NCBI GenBank assembly: GCA_937915145.1
Contig: CALDNT010000058.1
Span: 1-64,000 of the forward strand
DNA length: 64,000 bases
Origin: an uncultured Reyranella sp.
Lineage (GTDB): Bacteria > Pseudomonadota > Alphaproteobacteria > Reyranellales > Reyranellaceae
Direction of reading: 5' to 3'
Below, piece by piece: positions 50,702 through 58,865 of this stretch; position 1 is the first letter of the stretch; every line of letters begins with the position of its first letter. The translations under genes and the position numbers were made by a program. The notes beneath the pieces were generated by a model that worked only from the letters and a program-made list of their open reading frames with translations, had not been told where the DNA came from and did not search any database.

Positions 50702-51442
50702 TTATCCGAGCAGCTTTGCGAGGCCCTTGGAGAGATGGATGCTTTCGACGGGTGCCGGTCGCGCCGACGAGCCCTTGCCGGCTTTCGCAGGTTTCTGCCG
50801 GGCCAGTCCCTCGGCCATGGAGATGGCGCAAGCAACCCCATCCAAAAGAGGGACATCGACCGCGCCGCGCAACTTGGCGGCGAGGCCCGCCAGACCCGCG
50901 CCGCCCAGGATCACCACGTCGGCACCGTCATCGCGTACGCAGGCGGTGCAGCCCTTGGCCAGCAGCGCCATCGAGGCTTTGGGGTTGCGCGCGATGTCGG
51001 CGCCGGTCGGTGCCACCGTGCGCACGGAGGCAAGACGTGAGGCGAGGCCGTGGCTGGCCACGAATTCCTCGAGCATGGATTTCCAGCGCTCGCCGCCGGT
51101 GACGATCGAGAAGCGACGGCCCAATGTGCAGGCTTGCAGGATCGAGGCTTCGGCCATGCCGACCACTGGCACGGGGCTCACCTCCTTGAGGGCCGCGAGG
51201 CCGGGATCGCCGAAGCAGGCCAGTACAACGGCGTCTCTCGATCCCGTGTCGTTGGCAAAGGCATCGAGCGCGGCATGGCCCGCGATGACATAAGCGGCGC
51301 GCGAGGCGATGTAACGCGGCCCGAAAGCACCGGTAAGGGCGCGCAGCTTCGTGTCCGGCCCGGCGAAGCGGGCGGCGGTCTTCAGCACCAGTTCGGTAAT
51401 CGTCGCGGTCGTGTTGGGATTGATCAGCAGGATTTCGGTCAT
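50702..51442 (-). CDS. Asp/Glu/hydantoin racemase-family protein missing the second catalytic Cys
   Basis: Protein of 246 residues starting MTEILLINPNTTATIT, the typical N terminus of hydantoin/allantoin racemases. The first catalytic Cys is present as C76 in ACFGDPG. At the position of the second one the sequence is ILGGAGLAG, with Gly181 where racemases have Cys (usually LGCAGM). Two-base racemisation needs both cysteines, so this protein is more likely a one-Cys enzyme such as an isomerase or decarboxylase relative, or inactive. The start is the ATG at 51442, overlapping the upstream stop (ATGA); longer in-frame starts run into the glycosylase gene. It is followed by the FAH-family gene. 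Confidence 0.85.
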   Translation of the reverse strand: MTEILLINPNTTATITELVLKTAARFAGPDTKLRALTGAFGPRYIASRAAYVIAGHAALDAFANDTGSRDAVVLACFGDPGLAALKEVSPVPVVGMAEASILQACTLGRRFSIVTGGERWKSMLEEFVASHGLASRLASVRTVAPTGADIARNPKASMALLAKGCTACVRDDGADVVILGGAGLAGLAAKLRGAVDVPLLDGVACAISMAEGLARQKPAKAGKGSSARPAPVESIHLSKGLAKLLG

Positions 51443-52158
51443 TCCTGCATCACTTCCTGCAGGCGCTCGACCGCATGGTTCTCGCCGATCGACAGCGCGC
51501 AGATGCGCGAGATGTGGGTGAGCGGCAGCCCGCTCTCGGTGGCCCAGGCGTTGATCTGCGCTTGCGCCAGCCGGCGATCCTTCTTCGATGTGCCTTTGTC
51601 GCTGATCGGCACGCCGCAATCTCGCAGGCAGAGCAGCAGGTCGTTGGTCAGGATGAAGGAGTCGCGGCCGAGGAAGCGCAGCAGATACTGGCCGCTGTTG
51701 CCGCCGAGGCGCGACCCCTGCTTGTCCAGGACCTCGAGCAGGCCGACCTGGTCTCCCGCGGGCCAGGCGGCGAGAAACTTGCCGAAGCTGCCGTGTTCGG
51801 CCGCGATGTCGCTGACAAACTTGGCGTTATCGCGCACCGACTTGATCTTCTGCGGGTTGCGAACGATGCGTTTGTCCGATGCAAGGTCGTGCCAGAACTC
51901 GGCCGGCTGGAACAGCAGCCGCTTGGGATTGAAGCCGAGAAAGGCTTCCTCGAAACCCGGCCACTTCTTGTCAATGACGCTCCACACGAAACCCGCCGAG
52001 AACACGCGCCGTGCCATCTCCGACAGAACGCGATCGTCGGTGAGCCTGGCCAGCGCCTTGTTGTCCCGCTTCTTCGGCAGAAGCGAGGCCAGCGCATTGT
52101 CGCCGCCCTTGCGTTTGGCGGCGCGCTCGCGAATGCGCTTGAAGGGCACCTTCGCCAC
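51439..52158 (-). CDS. DNA-3-methyladenine glycosylase I-like protein (non-canonical)
   Basis: Protein of 239 residues from the Tag-like (Adenine_glyco) family of helix-hairpin-helix DNA glycosylases, which excise alkylated adenine. The core AGFVWSVIDKKWPGFEEAFLGFNPKRL and GLLEVLDKQGSRLGGNSGQYLLRFLGRDSFIL match the family. It departs from E. coli Tag: the N-terminal zinc Cys/His are absent, and the catalytic Glu found four residues before the AG of Tag's QAGLSW is not present here (SEMARRVFSAG). It belongs to an alphaproteobacterial subgroup. Its presence in the middle of a catabolic operon is odd. Confidence 0.78.
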   Translation of the reverse strand: MAKVPFKRIRERAAKRKGGDNALASLLPKKRDNKALARLTDDRVLSEMARRVFSAGFVWSVIDKKWPGFEEAFLGFNPKRLLFQPAEFWHDLASDKRIVRNPQKIKSVRDNAKFVSDIAAEHGSFGKFLAAWPAGDQVGLLEVLDKQGSRLGGNSGQYLLRFLGRDSFILTNDLLLCLRDCGVPISDKGTSKKDRRLAQAQINAWATESGLPLTHISRICALSIGENHAVERLQEVMQE

Positions 52159-52163
52159 GGCAG

Positions 52164-52928
52164 CTACTCCAGCCAGCCATCGAAGAAATCGAAGACGCTT
52201 GCCTTGAACAGTGGATGGCCGATGCAGGAGAAATGATCGCAGCCCGGCAGGGTCACCGCCTTGGCGCCCGGGATGGCATCGGCAAGTCCCTGCGGCGGCC
52301 CTGCAAGTTGGTCGCGCGCGCCGGCAACGACGAGGGTCGGGCGGCGGATGGCTGCCAGCGAGTCGGGCGTGAGTGGCAGGCGGGCGCCGCGTGAACAGGC
52401 CGCCAGGGCGAGGCGGTCTTCCTTCTGCTCGTCGGCAAAATGGCGGAAGCTCTTCAGCATCGGATCGGTGATCGAGTCGGGCGAGGCTGCTTCCATCGCC
52501 TCGGCCATGGCGCCTTCCTCGCGCGGTGGATCGAAGATCCTGGCCCCAACGCCTGCGACCACGAGATGGTCGATGCGGCTGGCGTCGGTGAGTGCCGCGG
52601 TGAGCGCAATGTGTGAGCCCATGGAAAAGCCCAGCAGATGCGCGCGTTCAACGCCGGCATGGTCCATCAGTGCAAATATATCGCGGGCCATCGCCTCGCG
52701 GTCGTACTTCGCGGGATCGTGCGGCTTTGCGCTTTCACCGTGGCCTCGGGCATCGAATGCCAAACCACACAGGCCCTTGGCGGCAATGGCGTCGTACCAG
52801 CCCATGCGCTTCCAGTTTTCATAGCGGTTGGCGGAGAAGCCATGCACCAGCACGATCGCCTTCTTGGCGTCGCGGGGGCCGAACGCGTCGTAGGCGAGGG
52901 AGAGCCCGTCGGAGATGAACTGAGCCAT
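52164..52928 (-). CDS. Alpha/beta hydrolase
   Basis: Alpha/beta hydrolase of 254 residues from the ATG at 52928, preceded by an AGGGAAAG site; a long upstream open frame is spurious. The oxyanion region is VLVHGFSANRYENW, the nucleophile Ser is in LLGFSMGSHIAL, the acid is in VVAGARDQLAG and the His is in LPGCDHFSCIG. It has the size and layout of meta-cleavage product hydrolases, although esterase or haloperoxidase-like activity is possible. It is the first gene of the operon that runs left to the nitroreductase and is divergent from the arylsulfatase gene. Confidence 0.9.
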   Translation of the reverse strand: MAQFISDGLSLAYDAFGPRDAKKAIVLVHGFSANRYENWKRMGWYDAIAAKGLCGLAFDARGHGESAKPHDPAKYDREAMARDIFALMDHAGVERAHLLGFSMGSHIALTAALTDASRIDHLVVAGVGARIFDPPREEGAMAEAMEAASPDSITDPMLKSFRHFADEQKEDRLALAACSRGARLPLTPDSLAAIRRPTLVVAGARDQLAGPPQGLADAIPGAKAVTLPGCDHFSCIGHPLFKASVFDFFDGWLE

Positions 52929-53015
52929 GACTTTCCCTAACCCGAGGCATGAACAGCGACAAGGTTGATCATGGGACGCTAGTGTCGGACAACCGACAAA
53001 ACGAGAGGGAAACGC

Positions 53016-55247
53016 ATGACGGGCAGGATCGGCAAGACGATCGTGGACTCCCAGCCGTTCTGGCCGGAAACACCCAAGCGGCCAAAGGGTGCCCCCAATA
53101 TCCTGGTCGTGCTGTTCGACGACGTCGGCTACTCCGATCTCGGCTGCTATGGCTCGCCGATCTCGACACCCACCATCGATGCGTTGGCCGGCAAAGGGGT
53201 GTGCTACACCGGCTTTCACACCACCGCGATGTGTTCGACGACGCGTGCTGCCCTGCTCACCGGGCGCAATCATCATTCGGTCGGCGTCGGTTGTCTCGCG
53301 AATTTCGACTCAGGCTATCCCGGCTACCGCGGAAAGATCGCACGCGAGGCCGGTACGCTGGCGGAAATGCTGCGCCCGCACGGCTATCGCAACTACATGC
53401 TGGGCAAGTGGCACGTGACGCCGCTCACCGAATCGGGTGCCACCGGTCCGTTCGACGGCTGGCCGCTCGGTCGTGGCTTCGACCGCTACTACGGCTTCAT
53501 GGACGCCGAGACCGACCAGTACGCGCCCGAGCTGGTGCGCGACAACACGCCGGTCGACCCGCCCGGCACCTTCGCGACCGGCTATCACCTGACATCGGAT
53601 CTCGTCGACCAGGGCATTCGCTATCTCGCCGACCATGTTGGCGACAATGCCGAGACGCCGTGGCTGATGTGGCTGGCCTTCGGCGCGTGCCATGCGCCGC
53701 ATCAGGCACCCTTCAACCTGATCGCCAAGTACGACGCCATTTTTGCCGAAGGCTGGGACGTCGAGCGCGAACGCAGGCTTGCCCGCCAGATCGAGCTGGG
53801 CATCGTGCCCAAGGGCACACGCCTGCCACCCCGCAACGACACTGTGCGGCCGTGGCCCGAAGTGGCGGAAGGCGAGCGGCGCATGTTCACGCGCCTGCAG
53901 GCCGCCTACGCCGCGATGCTCGATCATGCCGATCAGCACATCGCGCGACTCGTGGCGTTCCTCGAGACGGCCGGGCAACTCGACGACACCATGATCGTCG
54001 TGCTGTCCGACAACGGCGCCAGCCAGGAGGGCGGCCCGCTCGGCATGATCAACGCCATGGGCCCCTACAATCTCCGTCGCGAAACCCTGGACGAGAAGAT
54101 TGCGCGTATCGAGGACATCGGTGGCCCCGACACGCATTCCAACTTCCCGCTGGGCTGGGCGATGGCGGCCAACACGCCGCTCAAGCGCTACAAGCAGAAC
54201 ACCCATGGTGGCGGGATTCGCGACCCGCTGATCGTTGCCTGGAACAAGGGCCTCGCCGCGCGCGGTGAGCTTCGCCATCAGTTCTGTCACGCCAGCGACC
54301 TTGTACCGACCCTGCTGGACGTCGTGGGTGTGAAGCCACCCAAGACGATCAACGGCCTGAAGCAGATGCCTCTTGAGGGCACCAGCTTCGCGCGCAGCCT
54401 GAAGAACAAGAAAGCGAAGTCCAAATCCAAGGCGCAGTATTTCGAGATGTTCGGCCATCGCGGCCTGGTGCAGGACGGCTGGAAAGCCGTGTCCTTCCAC
54501 CCGCCGGGCGGCGATTTCACGCAGGACAAGTGGGAACTCTATCATCTTGCCCGTGACTTCAACGAGATCGACGATCTCGCCGAGCGCGAGCCGGAGCGGC
54601 TGAAGGCGATGATCGAGGAGTGGTGGCGGCAGGCCGAGACGCACAAGGTGCTGCCGCTTGACGACCGTTTCGGGCCGCGCTTTGCCGACAACGCCAAGCG
54701 TTTCCACGGACCGCGCAACCGGTTCGTCTTCCATGCCGGCATGGGGCATGTGCCGACCGACGTGGCGCCCGATGTGCGCAACCGCACCTATACGATCGAG
54801 GCTGACGCTCAAGTCGACGGTCCGACCACCGAAGGCGTCCTGATTGCCCACGGCGACGCCACCACTGGCTATTCGCTCTACATGAAGGATGGAAAGCTTG
54901 CCTACGACATGAACATCGGCGGCGAGCATCATCTGATTGTGTCCGACCGGCCGGTGCCGGCTGGCAACCGCCGCCTCGGCGTGCGCATGCGGCGCAACCA
55001 GGGCCGCAACATCGCCACCCTGCTGATCGACGGTGAGCCTGCGGGTGGCTTCGATACGCAGAACGGTTTTGTGAGTTTCATTTCCTGGTCGGGCCTCGAT
55101 ATCGGCCGCGACCGCTCGAGCCCTGTGTCGCACTATGCCGCGCCGTTCGCCTTCACCGGCAAGCTGCGCAAGGTCACCGTGGTCATGGATGACGATCAGG
55201 AACTCGATGCCAAGGCTGCTGCCGACGCGGCGCTTGCACGCGAATGA
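53016..55247 (+). CDS. Arylsulfatase with variant CSTTR active-site motif
   Basis: Sulfatase of 743 residues, hydrolysing sulfate esters. The metal-binding Asp pair D35-D36 (VLFDDVGYSDLG) and VLSDNGASQEGG are in place, and the C-terminal 120 residues form an additional beta domain. The sulfatase signature is normally C-x-(P/A)-x-R, where the Cys is converted to formylglycine. Here it reads C73-S-T-T-R, followed by the usual AALLTGRNHH. The threonine in the third position is a variant that could need a tolerant formylglycine-generating enzyme. There is no obvious signal peptide, so it is probably cytoplasmic. A GAGAGGG site precedes the ATG. Confidence 0.92.
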   Translation: MTGRIGKTIVDSQPFWPETPKRPKGAPNILVVLFDDVGYSDLGCYGSPISTPTIDALAGKGVCYTGFHTTAMCSTTRAALLTGRNHHSVGVGCLANFDSGYPGYRGKIAREAGTLAEMLRPHGYRNYMLGKWHVTPLTESGATGPFDGWPLGRGFDRYYGFMDAETDQYAPELVRDNTPVDPPGTFATGYHLTSDLVDQGIRYLADHVGDNAETPWLMWLAFGACHAPHQAPFNLIAKYDAIFAEGWDVERERRLARQIELGIVPKGTRLPPRNDTVRPWPEVAEGERRMFTRLQAAYAAMLDHADQHIARLVAFLETAGQLDDTMIVVLSDNGASQEGGPLGMINAMGPYNLRRETLDEKIARIEDIGGPDTHSNFPLGWAMAANTPLKRYKQNTHGGGIRDPLIVAWNKGLAARGELRHQFCHASDLVPTLLDVVGVKPPKTINGLKQMPLEGTSFARSLKNKKAKSKSKAQYFEMFGHRGLVQDGWKAVSFHPPGGDFTQDKWELYHLARDFNEIDDLAEREPERLKAMIEEWWRQAETHKVLPLDDRFGPRFADNAKRFHGPRNRFVFHAGMGHVPTDVAPDVRNRTYTIEADAQVDGPTTEGVLIAHGDATTGYSLYMKDGKLAYDMNIGGEHHLIVSDRPVPAGNRRLGVRMRRNQGRNIATLLIDGEPAGGFDTQNGFVSFISWSGLDIGRDRSSPVSHYAAPFAFTGKLRKVTVVMDDDQELDAKAAADAALARE

Positions 55248-56467
55248 CGGCTGCCGTCGACCGCTCCGGAGTCGACAGCCCTTACGCCTGGCGCCTGGCA
55301 TTCGTCTCCATGTTCTGCATCGCGCTGGGCGGTGGGTCGATCTATCTGCCGGTCGTAGGCCTGAAGGAGATCGCCGCGGAGTTCGGCGACCGCCGTGCCG
55401 TGCCGTCACTTGCCTATATGGTGGGCTTCTTCTCGATGGGTGTGGGTGGCGTGTTCATGGGCTGGCTGGCCGATCGCACCAGCCCGCGTGTGCCGCTGTT
55501 GATCGCCGGCGTATCGATCATGGCCGGAGGCTGGCTGGCGAGCAGCGGCGGCGTGTATGCGCTCTATGCCGGCTATGCCATTCCGCTCGGCTTCCTCGGC
55601 AATGCCGCCACCTTCACGCCGGCCATGAACAACATCCAGGGCTGGTTCGACCGCCGCCGCAGCACGGCGGTCTCGATCATTTCGGTCGGACCGGCAATCT
55701 CGGGCTTCGTCTGGCCGCAGATCTATCGCTGGCTGCTGCCTGAGGTCGGCTGGCGCGAGACGCTGGCGATCTATGGCGTCACGGCGGGCGCGCTGCTGTT
55801 CCTTTGCGCCTTCTATGTGCGATCCTCGCCGATCGCGCGCAGCAAGGCGGCGCGGCTGGTCGAGGATCTCTCGGTCCTGCCGTTGCCGTCACCCGTGATC
55901 ATGGTGCTTCTATCGATGGCGGCCTTGTGCTGCTGCGTGGCCATGGCCATTCCCTTCGTCCACATGGTGGCGTTCTGCGGCGACCTGGGTTTCGGGTCGG
56001 CGCGCGGAGCGGAAGCGGTGTCACTGATCCTGCTGACCGCCGTTGCCGCGACTTTCGTGATGGGCCGCTTGGCCGACTATATCGGCCCGATCAAGGTAAG
56101 CCTGCTCTGTGCCCTCATTCAGATCACCTCGCTGGTCGGCTTCGTCTTCGTCGAAAGCCTGTCGGGCATCTACACGCTCTCGGTCATCCACGGCATTCCC
56201 TATATCGCCATCGTGCAGGGCTATGCGCTCATCCTGCGCTATCTCTACGGTCCCACCATCGCCGGTTGGCGCCTGGGCGTGGTTATGCTGTTTGCCATGG
56301 CGGGCATGGCAGTCGGCGGCTGGCTGGGCGGCGCGATCTTCGATGTGACGCTATCATACCGGTCTGCGTTCCAGGCGGCGCTGGCATTCAATCTGCTGAA
56401 CCTTATGCTGCTGGGTGCGCTGCTCTTTTCCCAGCGCCGCCGCCGCGGTTTTCTTATTCCGTCTTGA
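55244..56467 (+). CDS. MFS transporter
   Basis: Major facilitator superfamily protein of 407 residues with about 12 membrane segments. The loop 2-3 motif is represented by GWLADRTSPRVPLLIAG, and the matching second-half loop by GRLADYIGPIKVSLL. It resembles monocarboxylate/oxalate-formate antiporter types (long open segments such as NNIQGWFDRRRSTAVSIISVGPAISGF). It overlaps the arylsulfatase gene by four bases (ATGA), so the two are translated together. It is a plausible importer of the sulfate ester or exporter of a product. Confidence 0.9.
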   Translation: MTAAVDRSGVDSPYAWRLAFVSMFCIALGGGSIYLPVVGLKEIAAEFGDRRAVPSLAYMVGFFSMGVGGVFMGWLADRTSPRVPLLIAGVSIMAGGWLASSGGVYALYAGYAIPLGFLGNAATFTPAMNNIQGWFDRRRSTAVSIISVGPAISGFVWPQIYRWLLPEVGWRETLAIYGVTAGALLFLCAFYVRSSPIARSKAARLVEDLSVLPLPSPVIMVLLSMAALCCCVAMAIPFVHMVAFCGDLGFGSARGAEAVSLILLTAVAATFVMGRLADYIGPIKVSLLCALIQITSLVGFVFVESLSGIYTLSVIHGIPYIAIVQGYALILRYLYGPTIAGWRLGVVMLFAMAGMAVGGWLGGAIFDVTLSYRSAFQAALAFNLLNLMLLGALLFSQRRRRGFLIPS

Positions 56468-56481
56468 TGCCGGAGCAAATC

Positions 56482-57933
56482 ATGAGTGACGATCTTTACA
56501 AGCTGACGGCGGTCGAGGCGGTGGCGCGGCTGAAGAAGAAGGAGATCTCTCCTCTCGACCTGGTCGAGGCATCCGCCAGGCGAATCGCCGAAGTCGAGCC
56601 TGCAGTGAATGCGCTGCCGACCCTTTGTCTCGATCGCGCGCGCGACCACGCCAAACGCATCATGGCGGGCGGCGACGCCTGCGAAGCCTCCGGCGAGGCG
56701 GGTTGGCTCGCCGGACTTCCCGTGTCGATCAAGGACCTGGCCGATGTCGCGGGCGTGCGTACGACCTATGGTTCGCCGATCTTCGCCAACCATGTGCCGG
56801 CCACCTCCCATCCGCTGGTCGAGCGCATCGAGCGCAAGGGCGGCATCGTGATGGGCAAGTCGAACACACCGGAATTCGGTGCCGGCGGCAGCACCTTCAA
56901 CGAGGTGTTCGGCCGCACGCGGAACCCCTGGAATACCTCGCTCACCTGCGGTGGCTCGACTGGCGGCGGTTCGGTGTCGGTGGCGACCGGTGAGGTCTGG
57001 CTGGCGCAAGGTTCCGACCACGGCGGCTCGCTGCGCCGGCCCGGCACCTATTGTTCGACCGTCGGTATCCGGCCCTCGCCGGGCCGCGTGACGCGCGGCA
57101 CTTCGAACAACCTGTGGTCGCCGCAGTCGGTGCAGGGGCCGATGGCGCGGAACGTGCCCGACCTCGCGCTGTTCCTCGATGCCATGGCAGGTTTCTGCCC
57201 GCAGGATCCGATGACTTTCGATGCGCCCGCGGTGTCGTTCAGCACTGCGGTTGCCAGCCCTGCGGCCCCCAGGCGGGTCGCCTGGACGGCAGACTTCGGC
57301 GGCCGGTTCGATCTCGACAGGGATATCCGAGCGATCTGCGACAGGGCGGCGCGACGCTTCGAAGAGCTGGGCTGCATCGTCGAGGAAATATCGCCGGACT
57401 TCGGTCCGGTCGACGAGATCTTCATGGCATTGCGCAGCCAGCAGTTCGTCGTCGATCGCGAGCTGCAGATCCAGGAGCATCGCGACAAGTTCAAGCCGGA
57501 CATCATCTGGAACACCGAGCTCGGCCTGAAGCAGACCACCAGCCAGCTCGCTTGGGCCGAGCGCGAGCGCGCGGCGCTGTTCCGGCGCATGGTCGGGTTT
57601 TTCCAGAAATACGACCTGCTGGTGACGCCGGGCGCGCCAACCGCCGCGTTCGACGCCAATCTGCGCGCACCGGAGACCATCGCCGGAAGGAAGCTCGAGA
57701 ACTACATGGCGGGCTCGACGCTCAATTCGGCCATCACCGTGGCGGGCAGCCCGGCGATCGCCGTGCCTTGCGGGTTCGATCAGTACGGCCGGCCAGTCGG
57801 CCTGCAGCTTGTCGGCAAGCCTCGAGGCGAAGCGGCGCTGCTGCAGGCTGCCGCGCTCTATGAAAAGCTGCTCGGGCTCGATCGCCTGCTGCCCATCGAC
57901 CCCAGGCCCGGAACCGTGCCACCATCGGCCTGA
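56482..57933 (+). CDS. Amidase (amidase signature family)
   Basis: Ser-Ser-Lys amidohydrolase of 483 residues. The triad is visible: K84 in VSIKDLADV, cis-Ser S159 in CGGSTGGGS and nucleophile S183 in DHGGSLRRP; their spacing equals that of fatty-acid amide hydrolase. The start is the ATG at 56482 with a GGAG site. An ATG at 56467 overlapping the MFS stop is an alternative, and a far longer upstream frame is a shadow. It hydrolyses an amide or acts on a transamidation substrate. In this operon with arylsulfatase, MFS and SDR genes it probably works on the same compound. Confidence 0.93.
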   Translation: MSDDLYKLTAVEAVARLKKKEISPLDLVEASARRIAEVEPAVNALPTLCLDRARDHAKRIMAGGDACEASGEAGWLAGLPVSIKDLADVAGVRTTYGSPIFANHVPATSHPLVERIERKGGIVMGKSNTPEFGAGGSTFNEVFGRTRNPWNTSLTCGGSTGGGSVSVATGEVWLAQGSDHGGSLRRPGTYCSTVGIRPSPGRVTRGTSNNLWSPQSVQGPMARNVPDLALFLDAMAGFCPQDPMTFDAPAVSFSTAVASPAAPRRVAWTADFGGRFDLDRDIRAICDRAARRFEELGCIVEEISPDFGPVDEIFMALRSQQFVVDRELQIQEHRDKFKPDIIWNTELGLKQTTSQLAWAERERAALFRRMVGFFQKYDLLVTPGAPTAAFDANLRAPETIAGRKLENYMAGSTLNSAITVAGSPAIAVPCGFDQYGRPVGLQLVGKPRGEAALLQAAALYEKLLGLDRLLPIDPRPGTVPPSA

Positions 57934-57950
57934 AAAGCCGGGGGGAAGCC

Positions 57951-58757
57951 ATGCGGGTCGTTATAACGGGCGCGAGCCGCGGGATCGGTCGTGCGACGGC
58001 GCTCAAACTCGCGGCCGACGGTGCCGAGGCGCTGACGCTCTGCGATGTGGCCTACCTCGACGAACTCGAGGCGCTGGCGGCCAACCTGCGTACCTCGGGC
58101 TGCAAGGTGCGCACGCTTCGGGCCGATATGGCCAGGCCCAACGAGCCCGCCCGGGTGATCGCCAGCGCGGTAAAGGCGATGGGTGGGATCAGTGGCGTCG
58201 TTGGCAACGCCGGCATCGCCGCACCCGCAAGACTGGTCGATCTCGATGTCCCGACCTGGGATCGCATATTCGACATCAACCTGCGGGCCAACTGGCTTCT
58301 CGCGAAGGCGGCCCATCCGTATCTGAAGAAGTCGAACGGTTCGATCGTCATGCTGGCGTCGATGGCGGGCGTCATGCCTCAGCTTCCGACCGGTGCCTAC
58401 AGCCCGGCCAAGGCCGCGCTGATCATGCTGACCGAGATGATGGCGATGGAATGGGCCCCCGACGGCATTCGCGCCAATTCGGTATGCCCGGGCTTCGTCC
58501 ATACCTCGATGACCGACGCGATCTACAGCAAACCCGGGCTTGCACGCGACCGCGCCAGGCTGGTGCCGCTGGGCCGCGTTGCCAAGCCGGGCGATATCGC
58601 CGACGCCATCGCCTTCCTGCTCGGTCCTGAGGCCAGCTACATCACCGGCCAGTCCCTGCTGGTCGATGGCGGCCTCACGCGCTCGATCCTCAACCACGTT
58701 CCCGGGGTCGCCGCGACACCTCAGGGGAAACCCCCGGGACGCCCGAAAGGGAAATGA
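57951..58757 (+). CDS. SDR family oxidoreductase
   Basis: Short-chain dehydrogenase of 268 residues. Cofactor motif TGASRGIG at residues 6-13, GNAG in VGNAGIAAPARLVD, active-site Ser in IVMLASMAGVM and YxxxK in YSPAKAALIML. The C-terminal GPEASYITGQSLLVDGGLTR is standard, followed by a basic tail (GKPPGRPKGK). A GGGGGGAAG site precedes the ATG, 17 bases after the amidase gene. It ends the arylsulfatase operon, and the next operon starts after 108 bases. Confidence 0.92.
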   Translation: MRVVITGASRGIGRATALKLAADGAEALTLCDVAYLDELEALAANLRTSGCKVRTLRADMARPNEPARVIASAVKAMGGISGVVGNAGIAAPARLVDLDVPTWDRIFDINLRANWLLAKAAHPYLKKSNGSIVMLASMAGVMPQLPTGAYSPAKAALIMLTEMMAMEWAPDGIRANSVCPGFVHTSMTDAIYSKPGLARDRARLVPLGRVAKPGDIADAIAFLLGPEASYITGQSLLVDGGLTRSILNHVPGVAATPQGKPPGRPKGK

Positions 58758-58865
58758 CGGCGTCGTGAGTTCCGATATTCTCGTGTCGCCCGTTCGACGC
58801 CTAGACCGCAGATGCCGGCCGGTCCACACTCCTACAGGGCAGCTTCAAGACACGAGGGAACCGCA

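Noticed and set aside
53310-55409. Open frame of 699 codons on the reverse strand opposite the arylsulfatase gene
   Set aside because: It is a long antisense frame in high-GC sequence with Arg/His-rich, low-complexity translation and no family motif; the forward-strand sulfatase has all the catalytic motifs.
55804-57933. 709-codon version of the amidase gene
   Set aside because: The first 226 codons lie inside the MFS transporter gene in a different frame; amidase sequence starts at 56482.
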